DNA from: CAVSNH01 sp963729275 | GTDB lineage: Bacteria; Actinomycetota; Acidimicrobiia; Acidimicrobiales; RAAP-2 | Assembly: GCA_963729275.1 (NCBI GenBank) | Contig: CAVSNH010000003.1 | Span: forward strand, 310,001 to 374,000 | DNA: 64,000 nt | Reading direction: 5' to 3' | Part shown: positions 8,211-17,047 of the stretch, in pieces | Position numbering within the stretch: position 1 is the first letter of the stretch | How the letters are laid out: each line of letters begins with the position of its first letter | The notes under the pieces: model-generated | The model's database searches: none | Told to the model about the DNA's origin: nothing | The model's input: the letters and a program-made list of their open reading frames with translations, nothing else | Position numbers and translations under genes: made by a program

Positions 8211-9083
8211 TCAGGACGAGGCCGGATTGGGCGTACCGGATTCGTCGCCCGCAGCCGCCTGTCCGGCGGCGACCTCCCGGGGCAGGCGATCGCCCCGTAG
8301 GCGCATGAAGGCCTGCACGTCGGAAGCAGCCGAAGCGATGGAGGTGAAGTCGGCCGTCCCCTGCAGGTGCACCCGCATCCCCATGTGCTCCCAGGCCCGC
8401 TTCACCCCGGCCTTCACCGTAAGGATGGTGGTAAGCGGCATACGGGCAATGGTGGCTGCCGTCTCCTCCACGACCTCGTCGAGGTCGGCCCGCGGCACCA
8501 CCCGATTGACCATCCCCCACTCGTGGGCCTGCTCGGCGGTGAGCGTGGGAGCGAGGTAGAGGTACTCGAAGGCCCGCTTCCAGTTCATGAGCAGCCACGG
8601 CTCGACCAGAGTCTGGGCACCGGGCAGGCCGAACCCCTGGGGCAACGGCATCTGAAAGTAGGCGTCATCGGAGGCGATGGTCAGATCGGTGAGATCCGCG
8701 TACATCGTCCCTCCTCCCAGGCAGTAACCGTGGACCTGCGAGATGGTCGCCTTCGGGAACTCCCAGAGCCGGAGCGGCGGCCACAGGAACAGCTCGTAGT
8801 TGTGGCGCCTCCAGGTGCGCTCGGGTGTCGGTCCCGTGGTCGGGTAGACGGTGGCCATCTCCTCGTGGGAGACGATGGCATGACCGGCGCAAAAGCCATT
8901 GCCGTTGGCCTTGATGACGACCACCTTGATCTCGTCGTCGCGGTCGGCCAAGGTCAGCGCTTCCTCGAAGTCCCACACCTGCTGGGCCGTCTGGATGTTG
9001 GCCTTCTCCGGGGTGTTGAGGACGATTCGAGCGACGGCACCGTCCTTCTCGAAGATGATCGTCTCCATCTCGGTGCGTTCCAC
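8211..9083 (-). CDS. Enoyl-CoA hydratase/isomerase (crotonase) family protein lacking the usual glutamates
   Basis: A 290-residue crotonase-fold protein. GTG 9083 is favoured because AGGAGG lies five bases upstream; ATG 9068 (METIIFEKDG) is the alternative. The oxyanion-hole regions NGNGFCAGHA and VHGYCLGGGTMYADL are present. The two catalytic glutamates of classical hydratases are not: GGGTMYA replaces GGGCEL and the second site reads MPLPQGFGLPGAQ. It may catalyse another crotonase reaction (isomerisation, hydrolysis, C-C cleavage). It stands alone between the SnoaL-like and glycosyltransferase genes. Confidence 0.88.
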   Translation of the reverse strand: MERTEMETIIFEKDGAVARIVLNTPEKANIQTAQQVWDFEEALTLADRDDEIKVVVIKANGNGFCAGHAIVSHEEMATVYPTTGPTPERTWRRHNYELFLWPPLRLWEFPKATISQVHGYCLGGGTMYADLTDLTIASDDAYFQMPLPQGFGLPGAQTLVEPWLLMNWKRAFEYLYLAPTLTAEQAHEWGMVNRVVPRADLDEVVEETAATIARMPLTTILTVKAGVKRAWEHMGMRVHLQGTADFTSIASAASDVQAFMRLRGDRLPREVAAGQAAAGDESGTPNPASS

Positions 9084-9231
9084 TACGTCCTCCTGCTCGC
9101 CGGGTCGTGGCCCTCGTCTCGTCGCCGCGGCGGGAGCCGCCGGAGGGCGGGGCACAGGGTAGTGCCGGAGCGAGCATGCTCCCGATGGGCCACCAGATGA
9201 CGGTTACGGCAGGGCCGCTCTGACGGTCGCA

Positions 9232-10413
9232 TCAACCCGGGGCCGGGCCGGCTATGGGAGCGAGCGAGCCCAACACGTCCTCCACCCGGGTCGCTTGCGC
9301 CATCTCGGTGGCGATGTCGCCGGCTCGTCGGCGGTACGTACCGTCCGCCATCACCGTCCTGATGGCGTCGGTTATGAGGTGAGCGTTCTCCTCTCCGATT
9401 GGCCGGCGGCCGGCCGTTGCCAGGCCGGACACGGGGACGACCACGTGCCTGCCGGCCCCGGCAGCCGCCACCCGACGTCCGTTCTCGAACTGATCGGCGA
9501 ACACCGGAACCGTCACGAGTGGCACACCGGCCTCGAGGGCGCCAAAGACGGTGCCCGATCCACCGTGGCACACCACGACGGCGGCCTCGCTCATCACCCG
9601 CCGCTGATCGACCCACGGCTCGACGTGCACATGACTCGGCACCGAGCCCAGTGTTGCCGGGTCGACGCGTCGCCCGGTCGTCACCAGGACCCGGGCGTCC
9701 AACTCTGTCACGGCGCGGAGAGCGGCCCGGAAGACCCCCGGCGCGTGGGACATGTGACCGAGGACGGTGCCGAACGTCACGTAGATGAGTGGTGTGCGGC
9801 TTCCCTGCCACCAGTCCGGCAGGGGATCAGATGGGCCGTGAGCTGGGAGGTGGAACCGAATGGTGGTGGAGAAGGGCGACGGGTCGAGTGAGCGGGGGAA
9901 GCGGGTCAGATAGGGCATTGACGCGAGGGCGTCAGTCAGGCCGGAGCGGTGTTCCTCGAGGGCGACTCTGGCCGACTCCAACGCACCGCTCTCTATCTGG
10001 GCGAGGGAGATGGCCACCTGGACGGCCGGAGTCTCGGTCGCCATGGCGAAAACGGCAGATGCGTACTCGCACGGCTCCCGCACGACGAGTTCGGGACGCC
10101 AGTCGGCGAAGACCTGGCCCATGGCCGGCAGCATCGCCTCGGTGGCCAAGCGACCGAACAGCTCCCGGTTCCCGAGAACCGCCGCCTCCCCACGCGGCAG
10201 GACGGGCAGTTGCTCTCGAATGGCCGCGACCTGTTCCTCGGCCGGCTCACCACCCGGCCGAAAGCGATGTCCGGAGGCGGCAACCGACGCCTTCATGGCC
10301 GGCGGCCCGATGACGAGCACCTCGTCGCCTCTGGTCGCCGCAGCTCGAAGGAACGGGAGAAGGGGATGAAGATGGCCATCCCCTCCCAACGAGCAGGCAC
10401 CGAGCACACGCAC
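9232..10413 (-). CDS. Glycosyltransferase, GT1 / macrolide-glycosyltransferase type
   Basis: A 393-residue GT-B enzyme that transfers an NDP-sugar to a small lipophilic acceptor. The C-terminal donor motif is well kept: CHGGSGTVFGALEAGVPLVT followed by VPVFADQFENGRRVAAAGAG, the UGT/MGT signature. The N-terminus (VRVLGACSLGGDGHLHPLLP) is the acceptor-binding Rossmann domain. The start is GTG 10413. Such enzymes glycosylate sterols, polyketides or flavonoids; with a GH5 enzyme 7 kb away, steryl-glycoside metabolism is one idea, purely inferential. Confidence 0.88.
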   Translation of the reverse strand: MRVLGACSLGGDGHLHPLLPFLRAAATRGDEVLVIGPPAMKASVAASGHRFRPGGEPAEEQVAAIREQLPVLPRGEAAVLGNRELFGRLATEAMLPAMGQVFADWRPELVVREPCEYASAVFAMATETPAVQVAISLAQIESGALESARVALEEHRSGLTDALASMPYLTRFPRSLDPSPFSTTIRFHLPAHGPSDPLPDWWQGSRTPLIYVTFGTVLGHMSHAPGVFRAALRAVTELDARVLVTTGRRVDPATLGSVPSHVHVEPWVDQRRVMSEAAVVVCHGGSGTVFGALEAGVPLVTVPVFADQFENGRRVAAAGAGRHVVVPVSGLATAGRRPIGEENAHLITDAIRTVMADGTYRRRAGDIATEMAQATRVEDVLGSLAPIAGPAPG

Positions 10414-10500
10414 GGCCAGGAGGATACGAGGCTCCTGTCGGTCGCGATCTGGGAACGCGGCTGGCGGCAGCCGCGGCGGGCGAGCCGGAACCGCGCCGGC

Positions 10501-10755
10501 CTAACCGGCCTCGATGAAGCCGACCTCCTCGCCGACCGGGTAGGTCTCGCCCACCACCCCGGTGGGATGGAACACTCCGGCCGCCGGGCTCTCGACGTCG
10601 ATCTCCACCTTCTCGGTCTCGAGGCGGTAGAGGACCTGGCCCTCGGCCACCGACTGGCCGTCGGTCGCCACCCACTCGACGATGGTCCCCTCGGTGGCGG
10701 TCACCGCCGCCCGGGGGATGCGGAGCACCACTCGACCCGGCTCGCTGGTGCTCAT
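10501..10755 (-). CDS. Free-standing biotinyl/lipoyl attachment domain
   Basis: Only 84 residues: one beta-barrel lipoyl domain with the modified lysine in LETEKVEID (Lys49) and the usual glycine-rich end (GEEVGFIEAG). There is no E3-binding or acyltransferase domain, unlike E2 subunits. ATG 10755 overlaps the stop of the E1 beta gene (ATGA 10752-10755), so it should be made with the E1 heterodimer and act as its swinging arm. The catalytic E2 and E3 would have to be encoded elsewhere, or the arm works in a non-canonical complex. Confidence 0.88.
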   Translation of the reverse strand: MSTSEPGRVVLRIPRAAVTATEGTIVEWVATDGQSVAEGQVLYRLETEKVEIDVESPAAGVFHPTGVVGETYPVGEEVGFIEAG

Positions 10756-11771
10756 GGAGAGGGGCGACCCCCGGCCATTTGCCGGATGCGCTCGGCGATA
10801 CGGGCCCGGTCCGGGAAGTGCTTTCGCTCGAGCTCGGCGGCATAAGGGATGGGCCCGTAGACGGCACCCAGCCGCTCGACCGGGCACGACAGCTCTCCGA
10901 ACAGCTCGTGGCCCACCAGCGCCGCGACTTCGGCGCCGGGACCGGCGAACTGGCTGGCCGCGTGGACCACCAATACCCGGCGGGTGCGGGCCGCGCTCCG
11001 GAGAATGGCGTCGCGGTCGAGGGGGACGAGGGTGCGAGCGTCGATGACCTCGAGGCTGATGCCCTCGGCGGCCACCTCTTCGGCGGCAGCCAGCGCCTCT
11101 GCCACCTGCCATCCCCAGGTGATCACGGTGACGTCGTCGCCCGGACGCTTGACCTCGGCCACGCCGAGGGGCACCTCGTGACGACCGGCCGGCACCGGGC
11201 CCCGAGTGAACAGGAGCGACATCGTCTCCATGAACACGCACGGGTCGTCGTCGAAGATGCAGGCGGTGAGGAGCCCTTTGGCGTCGGCCGGGGTCGAGGG
11301 AACGGCCACCTTGAGCCCGGGCACCTGCATCATCCAACCCTCGAGCGACTGTGAGTGCTGAGCCCCGAACTGGCGGCCGCCACCCACTGCCGTGCGGATG
11401 GTGATGGGCACGTGCGTGCGCCCGCCCGACATGTAGCGCAACTTGGCCGCATGGTTGGCCACCTGGTCCATGGCCACGGCGAAGAAGTCCATGAGCATGA
11501 TCTCGGCCACCGGGCGGAACCCGGCCAGGGAGGCGCCGATGGCCGCCCCCACGATGGCCTGCTCCGAGATGGGGGTGCTGCGAACCCGGGCCCGGCCGTA
11601 CTTGGTGGAAAGGCCGACGGTGGCCTTCATGACCCCTCCGGCCGGGTCCTCGATGTCCTCCCCCAACAGGAAGACGTCGGGGTCCTCGGCCAGGGCGCCA
11701 TCCAGGGCCTGGTTGACGGCCCCCGACATGGTGTCGACGGGCGTCTCGCCCGAGCCGGCCCGGTCGATCAT
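10752..11771 (-). CDS. 2-oxoacid dehydrogenase E1 component, beta subunit
   Basis: A 339-residue partner of the E1 alpha subunit. Typical regions are LLGEDIEDPAGGVMKAT, RVRSTPISEQAIVGAAIG, the AQHSQSLEGW loop near the active site and the C-terminal transketolase domain (DVTVITWGWQVAEAL, EVIDARTLVPLD). It belongs to the pyruvate/acetoin/branched-chain type, which decarboxylates a 2-oxoacid or acetoin-like ketone on thiamine diphosphate. ATG 11771 overlaps the E1 alpha stop. The operon companions suggest an oxo-acid intermediate from acyl degradation rather than housekeeping pyruvate. Confidence 0.93.
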   Translation of the reverse strand: MIDRAGSGETPVDTMSGAVNQALDGALAEDPDVFLLGEDIEDPAGGVMKATVGLSTKYGRARVRSTPISEQAIVGAAIGASLAGFRPVAEIMLMDFFAVAMDQVANHAAKLRYMSGGRTHVPITIRTAVGGGRQFGAQHSQSLEGWMMQVPGLKVAVPSTPADAKGLLTACIFDDDPCVFMETMSLLFTRGPVPAGRHEVPLGVAEVKRPGDDVTVITWGWQVAEALAAAEEVAAEGISLEVIDARTLVPLDRDAILRSAARTRRVLVVHAASQFAGPGAEVAALVGHELFGELSCPVERLGAVYGPIPYAAELERKHFPDRARIAERIRQMAGGRPSP

Positions 11772-12787
11772 GACGGCAGCGCGGCCAAGTCGGCGAACAC
11801 GTCGGTCTGCAGCTCCTCGTCCGGAGGTACGGGCGCGGCCGTCGCGGCGGCCACGGCCGCGGCCACCTCCGCCGACACCTGTTCGTCGATGGAACCGAGT
11901 GTCTCCTCGTCGACGCCCCGCTCCTCGGTGAGCCACTGCCGGTAGCGGGCCACCGGTTCCGCCGCCTCGGCCGCCTCCATCTCGGCGGCGTCCATGTAGT
12001 CGGTGGCGGCTCCGAAGGTGTGGCCCCCGAGCCGGTAGGTGAGGCACTCGAGGAAGGTGGGGCCTCCACCCGATCGCGCCCGGTCGACGGCCCGGCCGGC
12101 AGCCTCGTACATGGTCGGCACGCTGTTGCCGTCGACCGTCTCGGCGGCCATGCCGTAGGTGGCGAAGCGCTCGGCCAGCCGCTCGGTGCGGGTGAAGTCG
12201 GCGAAGCGGGTGTGCTCGCCGTACTGGTTGTGCTGGCAGACGAAGATGACCGGAACCTGCCACAGGGCGGCCAGGTTGGCGGCCTCGTGGGTGGCCCCGA
12301 TGCTGGTGGCCCCATCGCCGAAGTTGACCACCGTGACCTGGTCGGTGCCCCGCAGAATGGCGGCCAGGCCCAGGCCCACGGCGATCGGCAACCCACCGCC
12401 GACCACCCCGGTCGTGACCATGAGCCCCGACTGCGGGTCGGAGAGGTGCATGGGGCCACCCTTGCCCTTGGACGTTCCCGTCACCTTGCCGCACATCTCG
12501 GCGATGAGCTCGTCGAGGGGTACGCCCTTGGCGATGCAATCGTGCATGCCGCGGTAGGTGGTGACCATGGCGTCGTCCGGTCGAAGATGGGCGGAGATGG
12601 CAGCGGGAATGGCCTCCTGGCCGCGAACGCCGTAGTAGGTCATGCGGAACTCGCCGGCCCCGAGGCCGCGCACGATGCGGTCCTCGGTGGCTCGGATGGT
12701 GCGCATCGTCCGGTAGATGCGGAGTGCAGTGTCGCCGTCCAGTGAAGGGGCGCCCGCCGTCGAACGTGGTCGATCGGTGGTGGCCAT
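11768..12787 (-). CDS. 2-oxoacid dehydrogenase E1 component, alpha subunit (ThDP-dependent)
   Basis: A 339-residue subunit carrying the thiamine diphosphate motif: VVNFGDGATSIGATHEAANL then VPVIFVCQHNQYG, i.e. GDG followed by an N-Q end. RMTYYGVRGQEAIPAA and KGKGGPMHLSDPQSG are characteristic of acetoin/pyruvate E1 alpha proteins. It is translationally coupled to E1 beta and the lipoyl domain. ATG 12787 is 44 bp from the acyl-CoA ligase, in the long minus-strand run. The substrate is not determined. Confidence 0.93.
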   Translation of the reverse strand: MATTDRPRSTAGAPSLDGDTALRIYRTMRTIRATEDRIVRGLGAGEFRMTYYGVRGQEAIPAAISAHLRPDDAMVTTYRGMHDCIAKGVPLDELIAEMCGKVTGTSKGKGGPMHLSDPQSGLMVTTGVVGGGLPIAVGLGLAAILRGTDQVTVVNFGDGATSIGATHEAANLAALWQVPVIFVCQHNQYGEHTRFADFTRTERLAERFATYGMAAETVDGNSVPTMYEAAGRAVDRARSGGGPTFLECLTYRLGGHTFGAATDYMDAAEMEAAEAAEPVARYRQWLTEERGVDEETLGSIDEQVSAEVAAAVAAATAAPVPPDEELQTDVFADLAALPS

Positions 12788-12831
12788 TGGCGATCCCCGC
12801 TTTCGCTGTCCCGGCCGGCGCGGCTCCCGGC

Positions 12832-14322
12832 CTACTCGCTGGCGCCGATCAGTGCCCGGAGCGCCTTGCGATCGACCTTGCCGAAGTCGTTGTACGGTAG
12901 CTCATCGACCACGAGCAGGCGCTCGGGCATCTTGAAGGGCGCAATGCTCCCGCGGCAGAACTCGCGGAGCTCCTCCATGGTGAGTCCGCCGTCGACGACG
13001 GCAGCCACACCCACCCTTTGTCCCATCTCGGCATCCGGCACCCCGACCACGGCCACGTCGCGCACCGCCGGGTGTGCCAGCACGACGCGCTCCAGCTCCA
13101 TGGGCGCGAACTTCTCCCCGCCCCGGTTGATGGTGTCGGACAACCGCCCGGCGGGATAGAGGTATCCGTCGTCGTCCACGGACACGAGGTCGCCGGTGCG
13201 CAGCCAGCCCGGAGCCGACTCGTCGTTGGCCATGGCATCGACGGTGGCCCCGGTGCCTTGCTTGACCCAGAGCTCTCCGACCGTCCCCGCCGGCACCGCC
13301 TCGCCCGTCGCCGGGTCCACCACCCGGATCTCCACACCGGGCAGGGGACGGCCGACCGAGGCCAGGCGCTCTGGAGAGTGGTCGCCGGGCGGGAGGATGG
13401 TGATCGAGCCAAGGGTCTCCGTCTGGCCGAAGGTGTTGGCCAGCCCCACGCCCGGCAGTCGAAGGGCAGCCGTACGGATGAGCTCGGGAGAGGCCGGCGC
13501 GGCGCCGTAGGTAAGGACCTGTAGCGAGGTCAGGTCGGTGTCGGCCAGCCGTGGATGCTCGACGATGCGGTGGAGCATGGTGGGCACGAGGAAGCAGGTG
13601 TTGACTCGGTACCGCTCGGTGGCCTCGAGCCATGCACCGGCGTCGAACCGGGTGAGAGCGACGGTGGTCGACCCCCGGGCCAGCGCCACCATGAGGCCGA
13701 GCATCCCGCCTACGTGCACGAAGGGCACGCACATGAGGGAGACGGCCGGCTTGGGATCCGCCACCGGCGCATAGGCGCCGATGCGCGAGGCGATCTGACC
13801 TTGGGCCAGAGGGACCGCTTTCGGCGTCCCCGTGGTCCCGCTGGTGAAGAGCACGACGGCGTCACTCGAGGCCGAGGGCTCGGGGAAGGCACGCGGGCCT
13901 TCGTGCCGCGCCTTGCCACCGCTGAGAAGGTCCGCCGCCCCGAGGACGCTCTCACACCCGGCCTCCGACAATGCCGGGGCGGCGATCGGGCCGGCCACAC
14001 CGACCGGCCCGGTACCGGCCGCGTCCACGAGGGCCGCCATCTCTCCGCCGGTGAGCCGCGGGTTCATGAGAGCGGCGGTCGCCCCCATCCGGGCGCAGGC
14101 GATGACCGTGGCCGTGGCCAGCACGCTCGTGTGGTCGGCCAGCGGCACGCGCTGGCCGGCACGCACCCCGACCACCGCCAGCCCGTCGGTCACCCGGCCG
14201 ACGGCGTCCTCGAGGTCGGCGTAGGTCGTGACGGCGCCGTCGTCGACGATCAGTGCGATGCGACCCGGGTCGAGAGTGGTGGTGGCGTCCAGGATCCGTC
14301 CCAGGGGACGGCTGGTGGTCAC
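12832..14322 (-). CDS. AMP-forming acyl-CoA synthetase (FadD-like)
   Basis: A 496-residue ANL-superfamily ligase that adenylates a carboxylate and transfers it to CoA. The P-loop LFTSGTTGTPKAVPL, the A5 region NTFGQTETLGS, the hinge GWLRTGDLVSVDDDGYLYP and the C-terminal lysine in YNDFGKVDRKAL are all intact. The GTG at 14322 gives VTTSRPLGRIL. It lies 45 bp after the thiolase and 44 bp before E1 alpha in one operon. Specificity cannot be read. Confidence 0.92.
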   Translation of the reverse strand: MTTSRPLGRILDATTTLDPGRIALIVDDGAVTTYADLEDAVGRVTDGLAVVGVRAGQRVPLADHTSVLATATVIACARMGATAALMNPRLTGGEMAALVDAAGTGPVGVAGPIAAPALSEAGCESVLGAADLLSGGKARHEGPRAFPEPSASSDAVVLFTSGTTGTPKAVPLAQGQIASRIGAYAPVADPKPAVSLMCVPFVHVGGMLGLMVALARGSTTVALTRFDAGAWLEATERYRVNTCFLVPTMLHRIVEHPRLADTDLTSLQVLTYGAAPASPELIRTAALRLPGVGLANTFGQTETLGSITILPPGDHSPERLASVGRPLPGVEIRVVDPATGEAVPAGTVGELWVKQGTGATVDAMANDESAPGWLRTGDLVSVDDDGYLYPAGRLSDTINRGGEKFAPMELERVVLAHPAVRDVAVVGVPDAEMGQRVGVAAVVDGGLTMEELREFCRGSIAPFKMPERLLVVDELPYNDFGKVDRKALRALIGASE

Positions 14323-14367
14323 GAGTGGGCCGGCGTCATGGGCCGGGAAGCGCCGCCGCCGCCCCCA

Positions 14368-15573
14368 TCAGGCCGACGGCTCGTTCCCCACGATCCCTAC
14401 GAAGCTCACGCATTCGCCCGGTCCCCCACCGAGGTTGTGGGTGAGCCCGAGCGTGCGCCCGCCCTCGGTCACGCTCTTGATCTGGCGTTCGGGCGGAGCC
14501 TGCTGGCGCAACTGGAGCCAGCACTCGAACAGCATGCGAAGGCCGGAAGCCCCAATGGGATGGCCGAAGCTCTTCAGGCCACCGTCGGGGTTCACGGGCA
14601 GCTCGCCGTCGCGGTCGAAGGTGCCGGCCAGCACCTCCTTCCAGGCCGTGCCTCGCTCGGCGAACCCGAGGTCCTCCATGAGGACGAGCTCGGTCGGCGT
14701 GAAGCAGTCGTGCACCTCGGCCATGGCCAGGGCGGCCCGCGGGTCGGTCACTCCTGCCTGTTGGTAGGCATCCTGGCCGGCACGGACCACCTCTTCGAAG
14801 CTGGTGTAGTCGTAGTCGGGGTCGATGATGCCGGCAGCCGGGCCGGCCACGAAGCTCAGGCCTTTCACATAGAGCGGCGAATCCGTGTAGCGGTGGGCGT
14901 CCTCGGTCCGGCAGACGATGGCGGCGGCCGAGCCGTCGCTCACGCCGCTGCAGTCGAAGACCCCGAGGTCGCCGGCCACCCGCGGCGACGTGGTGATCTT
15001 CTCGAGCGGGACCTCCTTCTTGTACTGCGCCCGAGGGTTGACAGCCCCGTTGACGTGGTTCTTCCAGGCGATGCGGCTCATCACCGCCTTGAGCTCGTCG
15101 GGGTCGACGCCGTACTTGTGGGCGTAGGCCGGCACCAGGAAGGAGAAGGCGGCCGGCGAGCTCAATCCAGCGTTGGTGCCGTCGCCGACCAGCCGGATGC
15201 CGGTGAGCCCGGAGTAGCCGGAATCCTTGAGCTTCTCGACGCCGATGGCCATGGCCAGGTCATAGGCGCCCGAGGCCACCGCGTAGCAGGCGTTGCGGAA
15301 GGCCTCGGACCCGGTGGCGCAGAAATTCTCGACGCGGGTCACCGGCTTGTAGTCGATCTTGAGCGGCCGCGACAGCGTGAGACCGGACTGGCCCGAGCCG
15401 AGGGTCCCCAACCAGAAGGCATCGATGTCCTTCATGTCCACGCCCGCCGATGCGACACACTCGACGGCGGCGTCGGTCAGCAGGTCATCGGCGCTCTTGT
15501 CCCAGAGCTCGCCGAAGGGCGTGCACCCCATGCCCACGATCGCCACCCGGTCACGAATCCCTCTGCTCGCCAT
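14368..15573 (-). CDS. Thiolase / lipid-transfer-protein-type acetyl-CoA acetyltransferase
   Basis: A 401-residue SCP-x-like thiolase. The nucleophile sits in VENFCATGSEAF (Cys85), with VHDCFTPTEL and SFGHPIGASGLR supplying the other catalytic residues. It cleaves a 3-ketoacyl-CoA, or condenses in reverse. Its start codon lies one base after the stop of the ketosynthase-DUF35 fusion. Together they mirror the archaeal thiolase / HMG-CoA synthase / DUF35 complex, in which the OB protein bridges the two enzymes (family knowledge), so a physical complex is plausible. Confidence 0.92.
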   Translation of the reverse strand: MASRGIRDRVAIVGMGCTPFGELWDKSADDLLTDAAVECVASAGVDMKDIDAFWLGTLGSGQSGLTLSRPLKIDYKPVTRVENFCATGSEAFRNACYAVASGAYDLAMAIGVEKLKDSGYSGLTGIRLVGDGTNAGLSSPAAFSFLVPAYAHKYGVDPDELKAVMSRIAWKNHVNGAVNPRAQYKKEVPLEKITTSPRVAGDLGVFDCSGVSDGSAAAIVCRTEDAHRYTDSPLYVKGLSFVAGPAAGIIDPDYDYTSFEEVVRAGQDAYQQAGVTDPRAALAMAEVHDCFTPTELVLMEDLGFAERGTAWKEVLAGTFDRDGELPVNPDGGLKSFGHPIGASGLRMLFECWLQLRQQAPPERQIKSVTEGGRTLGLTHNLGGGPGECVSFVGIVGNEPSA

Positions 15574-15574
15574 G

Positions 15575-17047
15575 TCAGCCGTTCTCCTCCCGGTGCGGGT
15601 CGGCGTCCGGGCCCCCCTCGTCCTCGAGCAGGGGTCGGGCCTTCCAGAAGTAATTATGCACGCCTTGTGCCGTGTAGAACCGCCGGAAGGTCATCTCCAC
15701 TCGGGTGCCGATGGCCAGGGCGGTCGGGTCGACGTCGGTCATCTCGCCCCGATAGCGGCCGCCGCCGTCGAAGTCGATGACGGCCCCGACGAGGGGTGGC
15801 GAGAGGCTGAAGGCCAGGTGATCGACGGTGTAGGTGGCCACCGTGCCCCGCACGTCGGCCAGCCGCAGCGGTTCCATCTTGTCGACCGAACGGCACGACA
15901 GGCACACCCGGGTTGGCGGCAGGTGCACGAACCCGCAGACCGTGCAACGACTGGCCGCGAACCCGAACTTCCAGAGCTCGTTGCGGCGCATGGCCGGCGC
16001 ATCGGGTCGCTCAGGGTCCGGACGCCGGGGCGGTTCCCTGCGCAACTGGCCGCGCCAGGTGAGGAACAGCGCGTAGGCAAGGTCCGACCGTCCGGCCGCA
16101 GCCAACTCCTCGAGCGAGGCCAGGCCGGCGGCACGACGGCGGGCGCGGGCGGCGGGGAGCTCGGCCGTGGTCCGGAGCACGTGGGCATCGGCGCCGTCCC
16201 CCACCGACAGGACGGCGATCACCTGATCCGGCTCGGCCCGCTCCAGCACGCCGGCGAGCGACCAGGCGGCCTGGGCGGCCCCGAGGTTCCCGATCCGGCC
16301 CGACTCGTCGACCGCCAGCCGATCGGCCGGCACGCCGAGCGACGCCCGCACGGCGGCGACGGCGCGCCCGTGGAGGCCGGTCACGACCAGATGGTCGATG
16401 TCCTCGGCAGCCACACCGGCCCCGGCCAGGGCGTCGCTGAAGCACGCACGGGCCAGGGGAACGAGCGCTTCTTCGCCGAATCGCTCCTCCCACTGTCGTG
16501 AGGCGCTCTCGCCCGGCACCCGCCAGCGGTCGAGGAACTCGTCGGTCCTCGACGCCCGGCTCAGCGTCTCGGCCACGCCGCCATCGGGGGCGAACACGAA
16601 GGCCACCGAGCCGTCGCCCGCCTGGCTCTCCTCGGCCCCGCCGGCCAGGCCGGTCCGCAGATCCGAGATCACGGCCAGGGCCGGCTGCTGTTGGCCGGCG
16701 AGAGCGGCGGCGCGCATGGCGCCCCACGCCGAGCGGACCGAACCGCAGAGGTCGTAGGCGCCCACCGTCGGCTCGAGGCCGAGGGCGGCGTGGACCGTGG
16801 TGGCGTTGGTCTTGTCCATGTAGGCGGGGTCGGGCGTCGAGAAGTAGAGCTCGGCTGGGTGGGGCACCCCGTCGGCCCGCAGGGCGCGGCGAGCCGCCTC
16901 CACGCCGAGGGTGGTGGTGTCCTCGTCGTAGGAGGCGACGGCGCGCTGGCCGCGGGCGGCCGGCGTCCCGAAGGCGGCCCCGATGGCTGCCCGCTCGAGC
17001 CGCCAGTAGGGCAGGTAGGCGCCCCAGGCCACGATCCCCGTCGTCAT
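15575..17047 (-). CDS. HMG-CoA-synthase/KAS III-like protein fused to a DUF35 zinc-ribbon OB domain
   Basis: A 490-residue two-part protein. Residues 1-335 form a ketosynthase-III / HMG-CoA-synthase fold; the probable nucleophile is Cys101 in GAYDLCGSVRSAW, and HLVVTGLHGRAV plus RIGNLGAAQA match the His and Asn regions. Residues 350-480 form a DUF35 module: a zinc ribbon (Cys368, Cys371, Cys382, Cys385) and an OB fold (GTVATYTVDHLAF... GAVIDFDGGGRY). The start overlaps the upstream ligase stop (ATGA 17044-17047). In archaea these parts are separate polypeptides. Condensation or retro-condensation of a branched acyl-CoA is the inferred chemistry. Confidence 0.85.
   Translation of the reverse strand: MTTGIVAWGAYLPYWRLERAAIGAAFGTPAARGQRAVASYDEDTTTLGVEAARRALRADGVPHPAELYFSTPDPAYMDKTNATTVHAALGLEPTVGAYDLCGSVRSAWGAMRAAALAGQQQPALAVISDLRTGLAGGAEESQAGDGSVAFVFAPDGGVAETLSRASRTDEFLDRWRVPGESASRQWEERFGEEALVPLARACFSDALAGAGVAAEDIDHLVVTGLHGRAVAAVRASLGVPADRLAVDESGRIGNLGAAQAAWSLAGVLERAEPDQVIAVLSVGDGADAHVLRTTAELPAARARRRAAGLASLEELAAAGRSDLAYALFLTWRGQLRREPPRRPDPERPDAPAMRRNELWKFGFAASRCTVCGFVHLPPTRVCLSCRSVDKMEPLRLADVRGTVATYTVDHLAFSLSPPLVGAVIDFDGGGRYRGEMTDVDPTALAIGTRVEMTFRRFYTAQGVHNYFWKARPLLEDEGGPDADPHREENG

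Noticed and set aside
9232..10413. Part of a macrolide or other antibiotic biosynthetic cluster because of the MGT-like glycosyltransferase
   Set aside because: No polyketide synthase, deoxysugar or resistance genes in the window; the ABC-2 exporter and APH-like gene are 12-45 kb away and unlinked.
13555..15780. A 741-residue open frame on the plus strand
   Set aside because: It lies antisense to the acyl-CoA ligase and thiolase, is His/Arg/Gly-rich without any domain, and arises from GC-rich codon bias. Same for the long antisense frames at 5946-8204, 1394-2950, 23227-25089 and 35877-37139.
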